From positions 62,001-126,000 of the forward strand of contig CAYFMQ010000009.1 in assembly GCA_964344255.1 (NCBI GenBank): a stretch of 64,000 nucleotides of DNA, in the 5' to 3' direction. The position numbers were made by a program, and so were the translations under genes. Below are positions 16,816 through 25,234 of this stretch, in pieces. Source of the stretch: JAJFIE01 sp964344255. Its GTDB lineage: Bacteria > Pseudomonadota > Alphaproteobacteria > Rhodospirillales > Casp-alpha2. How positions within the stretch are numbered: position 1 is the stretch's first letter; every line of letters begins with the position of its first letter. The notes beneath the pieces were generated by a model, which worked only from the letters and a program-made list of their open reading frames with translations, was not told where the DNA came from and searched no databases.

Positions 16816-17490
16816 TCACAGCTCTAGAGGCACGCGGAGATAGGCATTGAACTCCCTCGCCATGAAACAGCTTACCCTGGCGTGCACCCGGCCCTGGCGG
16901 TCCAGGAACGACTGCTCCTCATCGAGCGGCACGAGGGTTTCGTGCCAGACACCGGGGTGAATGTAGAGCCCTTGCGAGCCGTCAAAATAGAACCCGATAA
17001 AGTCGGTCGGCTTGATATCGTCCCCCGGCAGCGCAAGCGGTGCGACGAAAGGCCTGTTCTGTTTCGGAAAGAACATCTGGCCGCCGTCCGGGTGGTAGTT
17101 CGCATGCCACAGGTAGACGTGACGCCGGTTCTTGCCAAGGGCTGCTTCGTTCCTGCCCATTGACGGATCATGGTCCCATCCCATGACGTAGGCGTCGTTC
17201 ACAGCCTCGTTTCGGGCGCTCAGCACGCCGTTTTCCCACCAGAAGAAGAAGTCCCCCTCAACCGTGCCGCCCTCGTCGCCGGTTCCCGCATCGACCGGAC
17301 GCCAGCCCTGCTGCGGCCACTGGACGATTTCGATGGGTTGGTCATCGGGGTGGTCCACCAGGCAACCGAAATCCTTGATGTTTTCGTCCGTTGCCCGGAC
17401 CAGCGGGATGTCGATGGCATCCAGCCCAGCGACGATTTCGGGATTCAGGTAATCGATTTTTTCCGCAGCAGATTGCACAACGCCCCCCAT
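16816..17490 (-). CDS. Ureidoglycolate lyase (AllA)-like cupin
   Basis: A 224 aa protein. The C-terminal YIHPGVWHETLVPLDEEQSFLDRQGRVHARVSC resembles the conserved region of ureidoglycolate lyase, and the middle HANYHPDGGQMFFP is a cupin-type strand with histidines. AllA converts ureidoglycolate to glyoxylate and urea. No other allantoin genes are present, so a related ring- or amide-cleaving role with the adjacent DadA-like dehydrogenase is equally possible. Confidence 0.7.
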   Translation of the reverse strand: MGGVVQSAAEKIDYLNPEIVAGLDAIDIPLVRATDENIKDFGCLVDHPDDQPIEIVQWPQQGWRPVDAGTGDEGGTVEGDFFFWWENGVLSARNEAVNDAYVMGWDHDPSMGRNEAALGKNRRHVYLWHANYHPDGGQMFFPKQNRPFVAPLALPGDDIKPTDFIGFYFDGSQGLYIHPGVWHETLVPLDEEQSFLDRQGRVHARVSCFMAREFNAYLRVPLEL

Positions 17491-17611
17491 AAACTATTCT
17501 CACACCCAAGTAGTAGGTCCTGAGGCGGCTTCGCGCAATGCCCAAAACACGCGGCAAACGGAAATCTGTTTGCCGTTGCAAAAAACATGATCTGCTCTAG
17601 GGTCGTTCCTC

Positions 17612-18805
17612 ATGCGACATATTCATGCGCCGGTATGGCTTCTCGCCTTCAACCGGCCGACAACACCGACGTTCGTCAGCCTGTATACGATGGAAGCCTT
17701 TTCCAGGGCATCGCTCGTCACCGTGGTTCCCCTGGTCGCCTATCAGCATCTGGGCGACGCCCAAAAGGTCAGCCTGCTCTATTTCGCCGCCGGTCTCGTC
17801 GGGTTGTGCTCCAGTTTCGCCGTGCCCTGGCTGGTCAACCGCATAACCCGGCGCGGTGTGCTTACCCTGGGCGCTGGCGTGTCCTTTCTCGCCATGGCGT
17901 TCTTCGCGCTCGACAATCCCTACCTGTTCATGGCGGGCATGGCGCTGCACCTGTTCGGCGGCGCCTGCATGGAAGTCAGCATATCCCTTTACCTGATGGA
18001 CCATGTTCCCAGGAACGAGATGGGAAAATTCGAGCCCGTCCGGCTGTTCTATTCCGGGTTGGCGTGGACCATCGGGCCCTGGCTCGGCGTCTTCCTTAAA
18101 AACGAGATTGCCTTCTGGCTGCCGTTTATCCTGTGCGGCCTGATCAACGCCGCCCTGCTGGGCTACTTCTGGTACCTGCGCCTGACCGTCGATCCCTCCG
18201 TCAGCACCAGACGGCGGCCGGTGACCAACCCCCTCACCTTCGTGCGCCGGTTCATGAGCCAGCCCCGGCTGCTGCTGGCGTGGTCTCTCGCCATCGGGCG
18301 CGCCGGCTGGTGGGGCATGTTCTTCATCTACACGCCGATTTACGTCGTCAGTGTGGGGCTCGGCGAGAACATCGCCGGGGCGCTATCCTCCCTGGCGACC
18401 CTGTTCGTCATGACGATCCCCCTCGTCGCCAGGTATGGCCGCCGCATCGGTTCGCGCCGCATGCTGATGATCGGTTACATGGGCTGTGGCGCCGCGACCA
18501 TTCTTGTCGCCCTGGTCGCCGATCAGGCCTGGCTCGGCGTTGCCGTGCTGGGCGGCGCTGCGCTGATGGCGGTGCCCATCGATTCCGTCGGCAACACCCT
18601 GTACCTGAGAGCCGTGCACCCCTATGAGCGGGCCGAGATGACCACGGTCTTCTCGACCTACCGTTACATCGCCCAGCTCACCTTTCCGGGCACCTTCGCC
18701 ATCCTGCTGAAAGCCTTCGCCCTGCCCGCGGTCTTCGCCGCCGCCGGCGCCGGCATGGTCGCGCTCGGCCTGCTTTCATCGAAAGTGCCCAGACGCATGA
18801 AGTAA
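17612..18805 (+). CDS. Major facilitator superfamily transporter
   Basis: A 397 aa inner-membrane protein with about twelve hydrophobic segments. The loop-2/3 type motif WLVNRITRRGVLTLGAG (about residues 70-87) and the corresponding second-half RYGRRIGSRRMLMIGY fit the MFS fold. It is divergent from the AllA-like and DadA-like genes with a 121-base gap, so it may move their substrate or product. An efflux role is also possible. No specificity motif is recognisable. Confidence 0.85.
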   Translation: MRHIHAPVWLLAFNRPTTPTFVSLYTMEAFSRASLVTVVPLVAYQHLGDAQKVSLLYFAAGLVGLCSSFAVPWLVNRITRRGVLTLGAGVSFLAMAFFALDNPYLFMAGMALHLFGGACMEVSISLYLMDHVPRNEMGKFEPVRLFYSGLAWTIGPWLGVFLKNEIAFWLPFILCGLINAALLGYFWYLRLTVDPSVSTRRRPVTNPLTFVRRFMSQPRLLLAWSLAIGRAGWWGMFFIYTPIYVVSVGLGENIAGALSSLATLFVMTIPLVARYGRRIGSRRMLMIGYMGCGAATILVALVADQAWLGVAVLGGAALMAVPIDSVGNTLYLRAVHPYERAEMTTVFSTYRYIAQLTFPGTFAILLKAFALPAVFAAAGAGMVALGLLSSKVPRRMK

Positions 18806-18831
18806 GGGAATACAGCGGTTATATTCAGCCT

Positions 18832-19263
18832 TTATGGGCTGCGAATGTATTGTTCGAGCTGCTCGATCTCGAACTTCTGGTCGGCGATCTTGTTCTTTAC
18901 CAGATCCCCGATGGAAACAATGCCAGCCAGCCGGTTCCCATCCATGATGGGAAGGTGGCGGATTTTCTTGTCGGTCATCAGCGCCATACATTCCTCAACG
19001 GTTTGCCCAGGCTGCGCGCAGACAACCTCCGTCTCCATCACATCGCTGATTTTCGTGGTTGGCGAAGCTCGCCCCTGCAGGAAAACCTCGCGGGCATAGC
19101 GCCGTTCGGTGAAGATGCCAAGAGGCCTGCCGTCTTCCACGATCATCAGGGCGCCGATATCCTTGTCGGCCATCAGTTGAATGGCGTCCAGCACCATGGC
19201 GTCGGGACCGACCGACCAGACTTCCTCACCCTTGTCCTTGAGCAGTTGCCGTACTGTTGTCAT
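18832..19263 (-). CDS. Two-CBS-domain protein
   Basis: A 143 aa stand-alone pair of CBS domains. The first ends GALMIVEDGRPLGIFTERRYAREVF (about 36-60) and the second IRHLPIMDGNRLAGIVSIGDLVKNKI (about 95-120). Such pairs bind adenine nucleotides and regulate other proteins. It is monocistronic and convergent with the MFS gene. Confidence 0.9.
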   Translation of the reverse strand: MTTVRQLLKDKGEEVWSVGPDAMVLDAIQLMADKDIGALMIVEDGRPLGIFTERRYAREVFLQGRASPTTKISDVMETEVVCAQPGQTVEECMALMTDKKIRHLPIMDGNRLAGIVSIGDLVKNKIADQKFEIEQLEQYIRSP

Positions 19264-19396
19264 CAGATTCCTCCTTTACCGACGACAACGTATATCCTCA
19301 CTATGATACCACAGCAGGCATCAATCTCTTCAATGAAATTAATGAACAGCCTTCACTGAGCTGCTTCACACAGGCGAGACGCTTACCGTCTGGCGG

Positions 19397-20323
19397 TCAC
19401 ACCAAAGCATCAGCTACAAGACTGATGCATTCCAGAACGACCGTTGCGGCAAGGTTCGCGGTGGAGCCATCCGGGTCATGGGGTGGACTGACGGTGTTTA
19501 CGTCACAGGCGACGATGTTGAGGCCCGACATACGACGGAGCAACGTCAACCCGAAATGGGCCGAAGCGCCGCCAGGTGTCGGCGTGCAAACGCCCGGCGC
19601 GAATGCCGGGTCGAAGAAATCCATATCGAAGCACAGATAGACCGGCAGTCCCTCCAGCGGTTCACGAATAGTCCTCACCGCCTCATCGACGGTCATTTCG
19701 TCCAGTTCGGCATAAGGGATAACCCGGTAGCCCATGTTGTGAGCGGGCGGAACGATTGCGCCTGTGTTCACCACAGCGCGGGTGCCAACATGAATAGAAG
19801 CTTCAACATTAATACGACCTTCGCTCGCAGCGTGTGTGAATGTCGTCGCATTGTCGAAATGATCATTTCGCTTGAGCGGATAGGCGTCCGTATGCGCATC
19901 GAAATGGAGAATGGCAAGCCCGGGATGGCGGGCCGCGACAGCGCGAATCTGGGGCAGGCTCACGGCGCCGTCCCCACCCATGGTGACTGGCGCGCATCCG
20001 CCATCCAAAACGGTATTCATGGCCAGCTCGGCACGGTCATAGAACATATGGATATCGCGAAGTTCATCACGACCGGTGTTGACGTCGCCGGCGTCAATGA
20101 CCTTGAGCCTGGAAAGCGGGGCAGGGTCGGCATCGCCCGCCATGACCTCCGCAAGGATGGAATGTTGACGAATCCACGTTGGTCCGCTGCGTGAGCCGAT
20201 ACGGGTTTCGTGTTCGCCGCAATCGAACGGCATGCCTAGAACGGCCACATCCGCCGCCTCGAAATCCTGCGAGACCGGCAGCCCACCGAAACTCAAGGGA
20301 TCACGGAACAGGTCGTCGGACAT
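19397..20323 (-). CDS. Ureohydrolase (agmatinase/arginase fold) with altered metal site
   Basis: A 308 aa member of the arginase/agmatinase superfamily. The binuclear metal motifs LHFDAHTDAY (DAHTD, residues 142-146) and CFDMDFFDPAFAPG (DxD) are intact. However, the first motif reads TMGGDGAVSLP, with glycine at residue 119 where GGDH normally supplies a histidine ligand. I chose ATG at 20323 (AGGAG 9 bases upstream) over the in-frame TTG at 20344. It follows the quinone reductase gene closely. It may act on another guanidino or amidino compound or use one metal. Confidence 0.85.
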   Translation of the reverse strand: MSDDLFRDPLSFGGLPVSQDFEAADVAVLGMPFDCGEHETRIGSRSGPTWIRQHSILAEVMAGDADPAPLSRLKVIDAGDVNTGRDELRDIHMFYDRAELAMNTVLDGGCAPVTMGGDGAVSLPQIRAVAARHPGLAILHFDAHTDAYPLKRNDHFDNATTFTHAASEGRINVEASIHVGTRAVVNTGAIVPPAHNMGYRVIPYAELDEMTVDEAVRTIREPLEGLPVYLCFDMDFFDPAFAPGVCTPTPGGASAHFGLTLLRRMSGLNIVACDVNTVSPPHDPDGSTANLAATVVLECISLVADALV

Positions 20324-20340
20324 TTTACGGACTCCTGCGT

Positions 20341-21339
20341 TCAAATGGTCAGAACGATTTTACCAATATGCTTGTTGGTTTCCATCAGGCGGTGCGCCTC
20401 GGCGGCGTCGCCCAGGGAAAAGGTCGCATGCATGACAGGCTTGACCGTCCCCGCCTCGATCAGCGGCCAGACCTTGGTTCGCAGGTTTTCGGCAATCGCC
20501 GCCTTGAACGGCACCGGCATGGCGCGCAGCGTCGAGCCTGTCAGCGTGAGGCGTTTCAGCATCACCGGCATCAGGTTGAGCTCAGCCGAGGAACCGTTCA
20601 GGAAAGCGATGTTACAGATTCGTCCATCGGGCCCCGCCGCCTTGATATTGCGCTGGATGTAATCGCCGCCGACCATGTCGAGGATGACATCGACGCCGCC
20701 GTCCGTGACCTCCTTGACCACGGTAACGAAATCCTCATCGCGGTAATTGATGGCGCGATCAGCGCCTAGGTCCTCACAGACCTTGCATTTTTCCGCGGAA
20801 CCAGCCGTTGTCAGCACACGCGCGCCGAATGCATGGGCCAATTGGATCGCCGTGGTGCCGATGCCCGACGATCCGCCGTGCACCAGGAAGCTCTCGCCTT
20901 CCTTCAGGCCGCAACGGTCGAAGACGTTGTTCCAGACCGTGAAGAAGGTTTCCGGCACGCCGGCGGCCTCTTCAAGGGAAAGCGTTGATGGAACGGGCAG
21001 GCATTGCGCCGCCGGGGCCGTGCAGTATTCCGCATAGCCGCCGCCGGTGACCAGCGCCATAACCTGATCGCCGACAGAGAGATCGTTCACATCAGGGCCG
21101 CATGAGACGACCTCGCCCGCGATTTCAAGGCCGGGAATATCCGATGCCCCCGGTGGTGGCGGATAGGCTCCCTGGCGTTGCAAAACGTCAGGGCGGTTGA
21201 CGCCTGCGGCAGCCACCTTGACCAGAACCTCGCCCGCTCCCGGCTCCGGCACCGGACGTTCGCCTGGCTTCAGGACGTCGGGCTCCCCGGCTTCGGTGAT
21301 TTCAATGGCTGTCATGGATGCGGGAATGTCGAGCGTCAT
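20341..21339 (-). CDS. NAD(P)H quinone oxidoreductase, zinc-independent MDR (PIG3-like)
   Basis: A 332 aa medium-chain dehydrogenase/reductase. The N-terminal GroES-like domain includes GVNRPDVLQRQGAYPPPPGASDIPGLEIAG. The Rossmann domain has FLVHGGSSGIGTTAIQLAHAFGARV, the NADPH-binding AxxGxxG-type motif. The catalytic zinc cysteine is absent, so this is the quinone reductase/PIG3 branch. It is followed by the ureohydrolase gene. The expected role is one- or two-electron reduction of quinones or enones with NADPH. Confidence 0.9.
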   Translation of the reverse strand: MTLDIPASMTAIEITEAGEPDVLKPGERPVPEPGAGEVLVKVAAAGVNRPDVLQRQGAYPPPPGASDIPGLEIAGEVVSCGPDVNDLSVGDQVMALVTGGGYAEYCTAPAAQCLPVPSTLSLEEAAGVPETFFTVWNNVFDRCGLKEGESFLVHGGSSGIGTTAIQLAHAFGARVLTTAGSAEKCKVCEDLGADRAINYRDEDFVTVVKEVTDGGVDVILDMVGGDYIQRNIKAAGPDGRICNIAFLNGSSAELNLMPVMLKRLTLTGSTLRAMPVPFKAAIAENLRTKVWPLIEAGTVKPVMHATFSLGDAAEAHRLMETNKHIGKIVLTI

Positions 21340-21425
21340 GGCGTCCTCACAAAGAAGATATATCGGTTTGCTGTGTTAACTATACCGGCAGACTTACCGA
21401 TGCAAGGCAGCAGCGCTGCCCCTTA

Positions 21426-22283
21426 TCAGTGCAGCATCAGCACCGGCATATCCGCGAACTGGATAACCTCGTTGGTGGCGCCGCCCATGACGAGTTCCCG
21501 GCGGCGGCTGTGGCCGTAGGCGCCCATGGCGAGCAAGTCGGCGCCGGCAGCTTTTGCTGCTTCAAGCAGCGCCAGGCCGATTTCCTTATCGGTACCCACA
21601 CTATGGACCGCAGCGGATATCCCATGGCGGGAGAGATAGCGCTGCAGGTGTTTGACGCCAAGTTCGCTGTCGACGCCATCCGGATCCGTGGTCAGGATGG
21701 ATATGCTGCCGGCCTGCTTCAGGATCGACATCATGCCCTTGATGACCCGCGCCGCTTCAGCCTTTCCGTTCCAGGCCACGGCGATGTTATCGCCCAGCGA
21801 AGCAGGCGAGGCATCGGGGCACATTAACGTCATGGAGCCGGACTGCAGCAAGGCGGCTTCAAGCGTATTCACACCCAGATCAGTGCCGGGCTTGGGGACG
21901 ACGATCAGGTCGGCCAGACGTCCCCACAATCCGATCAGGTCCGCCTGCTTGCCCGTCTCCTCATGCCAGGAAACGGTAACGCCACCGCTGCCGTCACCGG
22001 CGCGATCGGAAACGGACAGGCTGTTTTTCTCACAATAGGCGTTGAACAGGTCACGAACGCGATCCTCTTCGGTGCCCGCCTGGGCTTCAGCAGCCTGAAG
22101 AATGGTATCCCGCATACCGTCCGTCAGCAGGACGCCATAGGGCAGCATATCGGCAGCCTTGGGCCGTGCGTGTATGACATCGATGTGGGAGTTGAATTTG
22201 TCGGCAATCATCCTGGCGTGGTCCATAACGACCTCGCCTTTGCCATCGCCCCGGACGGGAAGGAGGATTGTTCGTATGGTCAT
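21426..22283 (-). CDS. Tandem universal stress protein (UspA)
   Basis: A 285 aa protein with two Usp domains. The second domain has LLAMGAYGHSRRRELVMGGATNEVI, which fits the ATP-binding G-2x-G-9x-G-S/T pattern of FAD/ATP-type Usp proteins. The first domain starts TIRTILLPVRGDGKGE. It lies alone between fhs and the quinone reductase. The presumed role is stress protection in the cytoplasm. Confidence 0.9.
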   Translation of the reverse strand: MTIRTILLPVRGDGKGEVVMDHARMIADKFNSHIDVIHARPKAADMLPYGVLLTDGMRDTILQAAEAQAGTEEDRVRDLFNAYCEKNSLSVSDRAGDGSGGVTVSWHEETGKQADLIGLWGRLADLIVVPKPGTDLGVNTLEAALLQSGSMTLMCPDASPASLGDNIAVAWNGKAEAARVIKGMMSILKQAGSISILTTDPDGVDSELGVKHLQRYLSRHGISAAVHSVGTDKEIGLALLEAAKAAGADLLAMGAYGHSRRRELVMGGATNEVIQFADMPVLMLH

Positions 22284-22360
22284 GGCGTCACCCTTTTCTC
22301 GTTGTTATATCTCCCGAACAAACGAGCCAATTCCCTCCGGATGCGAACCAGGACCGGACC

Positions 22361-22386
22361 GGGCGGTGCAAAACAAGGCACCGCCC
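22361..22386 (-). terminator. Strong stem-loop downstream of fhs
   Basis: GGGCGGTGC and GCACCGCCC form a perfect 9-bp stem with an 8-base loop, 17 bases after the fhs stop. There is no U-run on the minus strand, so it could be a factor-assisted terminator or mRNA-stabilising hairpin. Confidence 0.6.
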
Positions 22387-22402
22387 TTTACCGTTCGTGG
22401 CC

Positions 22403-24079
22403 CTAGAAGAGACCTTCGATCTCGCCTTTCTTGTTCAGGCGTATGTTATTAGCCGCCGGCACGCTCGGCAAGCCGGGCATGGTCATGATTTCACCGGTAA
22501 CGACGACGATGAATTCTGCGCCTGCCGACAAGCGAACCTCGCGAATCCCGACCGTGTGGCCGGACGGCGCACCTTTCAGGTTGGGATCGGTGGAAAAGCT
22601 GTACTGTGTCTTAGCCATACAGACCGGCAGCTTGCCGTATCCCTGCGCTTCCCAGTCACGGAGCTGGTTCTGGACTTTCTGGTCAGCAGAAATGTCCTTG
22701 GCTCCATAGATTTTCTTGGCGATCGTTTCGATCTTCTTCAGCAGCGGCATGTTGTCCGGATAGAGCGGCTTGAACTTGGACTTACCGCTTTCAACCAGCT
22801 TGACCACATGCTTCGCCAGTTCTTCCGTACCGGCGCCGCCGTTGGCCCAATGGCTGCAGATGATGGCCTCTGCGCCCATCTTCTTGGCCATGTTCTTGAT
22901 GGCATTCAGCTCGGCCTTGGTATCCGTAATGAAGGAGTTGATTGCGACAACAGGTTGTACACCGAACTGCTTCACGTTCTTGATGTGGCGTTGCAGGTTT
23001 GTTCCGCCCTTCTTGACGGCGGCGACGTTTTCCTTGCCGAGATCGCCTTTGGCGACACCGCCGTGCATCTTGAGCGCCCGGACGGTTGCGACGATGACAG
23101 CGGCAGCAGGCTTCAGGCCTGCCTTACGGCACTTGATGTCGAAGAACTTCTCAGCGCCCAGGTCCGCGCCGAAGCCGGCTTCCGTAACCACGTAGTCAGC
23201 CAGTTTCAGGGCCGTCTTGGTGGCGACGACGGAGTTACAGCCATGGGCGATGTTAGCGAAAGGACCGCCGTGGATGAACGCCGGGTTGTTTTCCAGCGTC
23301 TGCACCAGATTCGGCATCAGGGCATCTTTCAGCAGCACCGACATGGGGCCGGGCGCTTTCAGATCCTTGGCGAAAATCGGTTTGCGGTCGCGGGTATAGG
23401 CCACGACGATCTGGCCGATCCGGCGCGTCAGGTCATCCAGGTCCGTCGCCAGGCAGAAGATAGCCATGATTTCGGACGCCACGGTGATGTCGAAACCGTC
23501 TTCACGGGCGAAGCCGTTACCGACGCCGCCGAGTGAGTTGGTGATCTGGCGAAGCGCACGGTCATTCATGTCCATGACACGCTTCCAGGCGACGCGGCGG
23601 GAATCGATGCCGAGCTTGTTGCCCCAGTAGATGTGGTTGTCGATCAGGGCGGACAGCAGGTTGTGCGCAATGCCGATAGCGTGGAAGTCACCCGTGAAAT
23701 GCAGGTTGATGTCTTCCATGGGAACGACCTGGGCGTAACCGCCGCCGGCCGCGCCGCCCTTCATGCCGAAGCACGGACCGAGGGACGGTTCGCGAAGCGC
23801 AACAATGGATTTCTTGCCGATCCGGCACAGACCGTCGTGCAGGCCGACGGACGTGGTCGTCTTGCCTTCACCGGCCGGGGTCGGAGTGATGGCCGTGACC
23901 AGGATCAGCTTGCCGTCCCGCTTTTTCTGGATGGAATTGATAAAATCAGTCGTGATCTTGGCTTTCGTCGGACCATACTGAAGAAGGGCATCTTCCGGAA
24001 TGCCGACTTTCGCAGCAATATCCGCAATCGGCTGCATTTTCGCTTCGCGTGCGATTTCAATATCGCTCTTTGGCATCAT
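22403..24079 (-). CDS. fhs: Formate--tetrahydrofolate ligase
   Basis: Fhs makes 10-formyl-THF from formate, THF and ATP. At 558 aa it matches the family. The P-loop-like TPTPAGEGKTTTSVGLHDGL lies at about 66-85. The later GPFANIAHGCNSV and NKLGIDSRRVAWKRVMDMNDR are strongly conserved in Fhs. It ends the oxc-frc-formyltransferase-fhs row, so here it most likely assimilates formate released from oxalate. Tandem ATGs follow GGGGAG; I kept the first. Confidence 0.97.
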   Translation of the reverse strand: MMPKSDIEIAREAKMQPIADIAAKVGIPEDALLQYGPTKAKITTDFINSIQKKRDGKLILVTAITPTPAGEGKTTTSVGLHDGLCRIGKKSIVALREPSLGPCFGMKGGAAGGGYAQVVPMEDINLHFTGDFHAIGIAHNLLSALIDNHIYWGNKLGIDSRRVAWKRVMDMNDRALRQITNSLGGVGNGFAREDGFDITVASEIMAIFCLATDLDDLTRRIGQIVVAYTRDRKPIFAKDLKAPGPMSVLLKDALMPNLVQTLENNPAFIHGGPFANIAHGCNSVVATKTALKLADYVVTEAGFGADLGAEKFFDIKCRKAGLKPAAAVIVATVRALKMHGGVAKGDLGKENVAAVKKGGTNLQRHIKNVKQFGVQPVVAINSFITDTKAELNAIKNMAKKMGAEAIICSHWANGGAGTEELAKHVVKLVESGKSKFKPLYPDNMPLLKKIETIAKKIYGAKDISADQKVQNQLRDWEAQGYGKLPVCMAKTQYSFSTDPNLKGAPSGHTVGIREVRLSAGAEFIVVVTGEIMTMPGLPSVPAANNIRLNKKGEIEGLF

Positions 24080-24237
24080 CTTCTCCCCTGACGCTAAAAC
24101 TTGGGTTTAGAAAAAAAATTTCCTGACAGTAAACTCAATAATCTGACGATTTCACCCTGATTTTCACCAATCCGTCTGTTTGCGTCCGACACTTGTTTTT
24201 CCAATAACGCCCGACAGCATATTATTTGCGACACATC

Positions 24238-24261
24238 CCGCACCATCGTCAGCCGGTGCGG
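24238..24261 (-). promoter_or_regulatory. Stem-loop between the formyltransferase gene and fhs
   Basis: CCGCACC and GGTGCGG form a 7-bp stem with a 10-base loop, 12 bases past the upstream stop. There is no U-run. It may be a processing or stability element separating fhs expression from oxc-frc. The remaining gap (24080-24237) shows no recognisable THF riboswitch. Confidence 0.35.
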
Positions 24262-24273
24262 TTCTCCCGCTTT

Positions 24274-25191
24274 TTACTGCCCTAACTCCTTACCGGCTTC
24301 CACCTCGTTCGCTTTGGCCCATTCCGCGGCCGCAATCTTGCCTTCACCAGCCGGACGGACGCGCATGATCTGGATGCGTCCACCGATGCACTGAACGGTC
24401 ACGCCGTCATCGGAAACGTCCATGATCCGGCTGCTGATACCGTCACCGGGAACCATTGCGCAATCGAATACGCCGAGTTCCGTACCGTCGTAGGTTGTCC
24501 AGGCGCCCGGCGCCGGGTTCGTCCCGCGGATCAGGTCATAAACCTGCTTCACCGGCTTGTTCCAGTCGATGCGTGAATGTTTCGTCGTGCAACGGCGCTC
24601 GTACGTGGCGTCGGCCTCGTTCTGCTCACTGCGCGGCGGATTGCCGTCGCGGTAGTGTTCGACCACGTCGAGCACCGAGTCGACGGCATGCGGATAGATC
24701 TTCTTGAAATACAACTCCTTCACCGTGTCGTCCGCCTCGATTGGGCATTCCCACTGCATGAGAACGTCACCCTCATCGAGACCGTCGGTCGGATAGAACC
24801 ATGAGTAGCCGGACTTGGTGCTACCCATGATGATCGGCCAGTTGACGGCTGAAGGACCACGATGCAGCGGCAGCAGCGAAGGATGGAAACAGATGGATCC
24901 GTGGACCGGCATGTCACGGGCTTCTTCCGGCACGAACACGTTGACAAAGGCCATGACCATGAGGTCAGCATTCAACGCCTTCAGCTCATCCAGCGATTCT
25001 GAGTCCTTGAAATGAGCCGGCTGATAGACCGGCAAGTCTTGTTCCAGTGCGAACTCCTTGATGGGATCGACAGGTTTTCCTTCCTTGTCGGGTTCGCAAT
25101 AAACGGCGATGACCTCGTCCTTGCCCGCTTCCAGCAGCTTGGCCAGAACGTCCTTGCCGAAGGCCTGTTGTCCCATCACGATAATACGCAT
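24274..25191 (-). CDS. Formyltransferase/10-formyl-THF hydrolase-like protein
   Basis: A 305 aa protein of the formyltransferase fold. Its layout resembles the N-terminal hydrolase domain of 10-formyl-THF dehydrogenase (ALDH1L1) more than methionyl-tRNA formyltransferase. It has IVMGQQAFGKDVLAKLLEAG, EPDKEGKPVDPIKEFA, SICFHPSLLPLHRGPSAVNW (with the catalytic His) and DGLDEGDVLM (with the catalytic Asp). The C-terminal OB-like half is present, but no aldehyde dehydrogenase domain follows. It sits 43 bases after frc and before fhs. Possible roles are returning formyl-THF to formate and THF, or moving the formyl group between CoA-derived formyl and THF. The assignment to C1 flow is firm; the exact reaction is not. 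Confidence 0.8.
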   Translation of the reverse strand: MRIIVMGQQAFGKDVLAKLLEAGKDEVIAVYCEPDKEGKPVDPIKEFALEQDLPVYQPAHFKDSESLDELKALNADLMVMAFVNVFVPEEARDMPVHGSICFHPSLLPLHRGPSAVNWPIIMGSTKSGYSWFYPTDGLDEGDVLMQWECPIEADDTVKELYFKKIYPHAVDSVLDVVEHYRDGNPPRSEQNEADATYERRCTTKHSRIDWNKPVKQVYDLIRGTNPAPGAWTTYDGTELGVFDCAMVPGDGISSRIMDVSDDGVTVQCIGGRIQIMRVRPAGEGKIAAAEWAKANEVEAGKELGQ

Positions 25192-25234
25192 CCGTCTCTC
25201 CAGAATATCGTCTTAGAGTTTCAAGGGGGTCAGT

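Noticed and set aside
22268..23536. 422-codon ORF antisense to fhs
   Set aside because: Shadow ORF; the Fhs frame is unambiguous.
24080..24273. THF riboswitch upstream of fhs
   Set aside because: I looked for a conserved THF aptamer and found only a simple stem-loop without its motifs.
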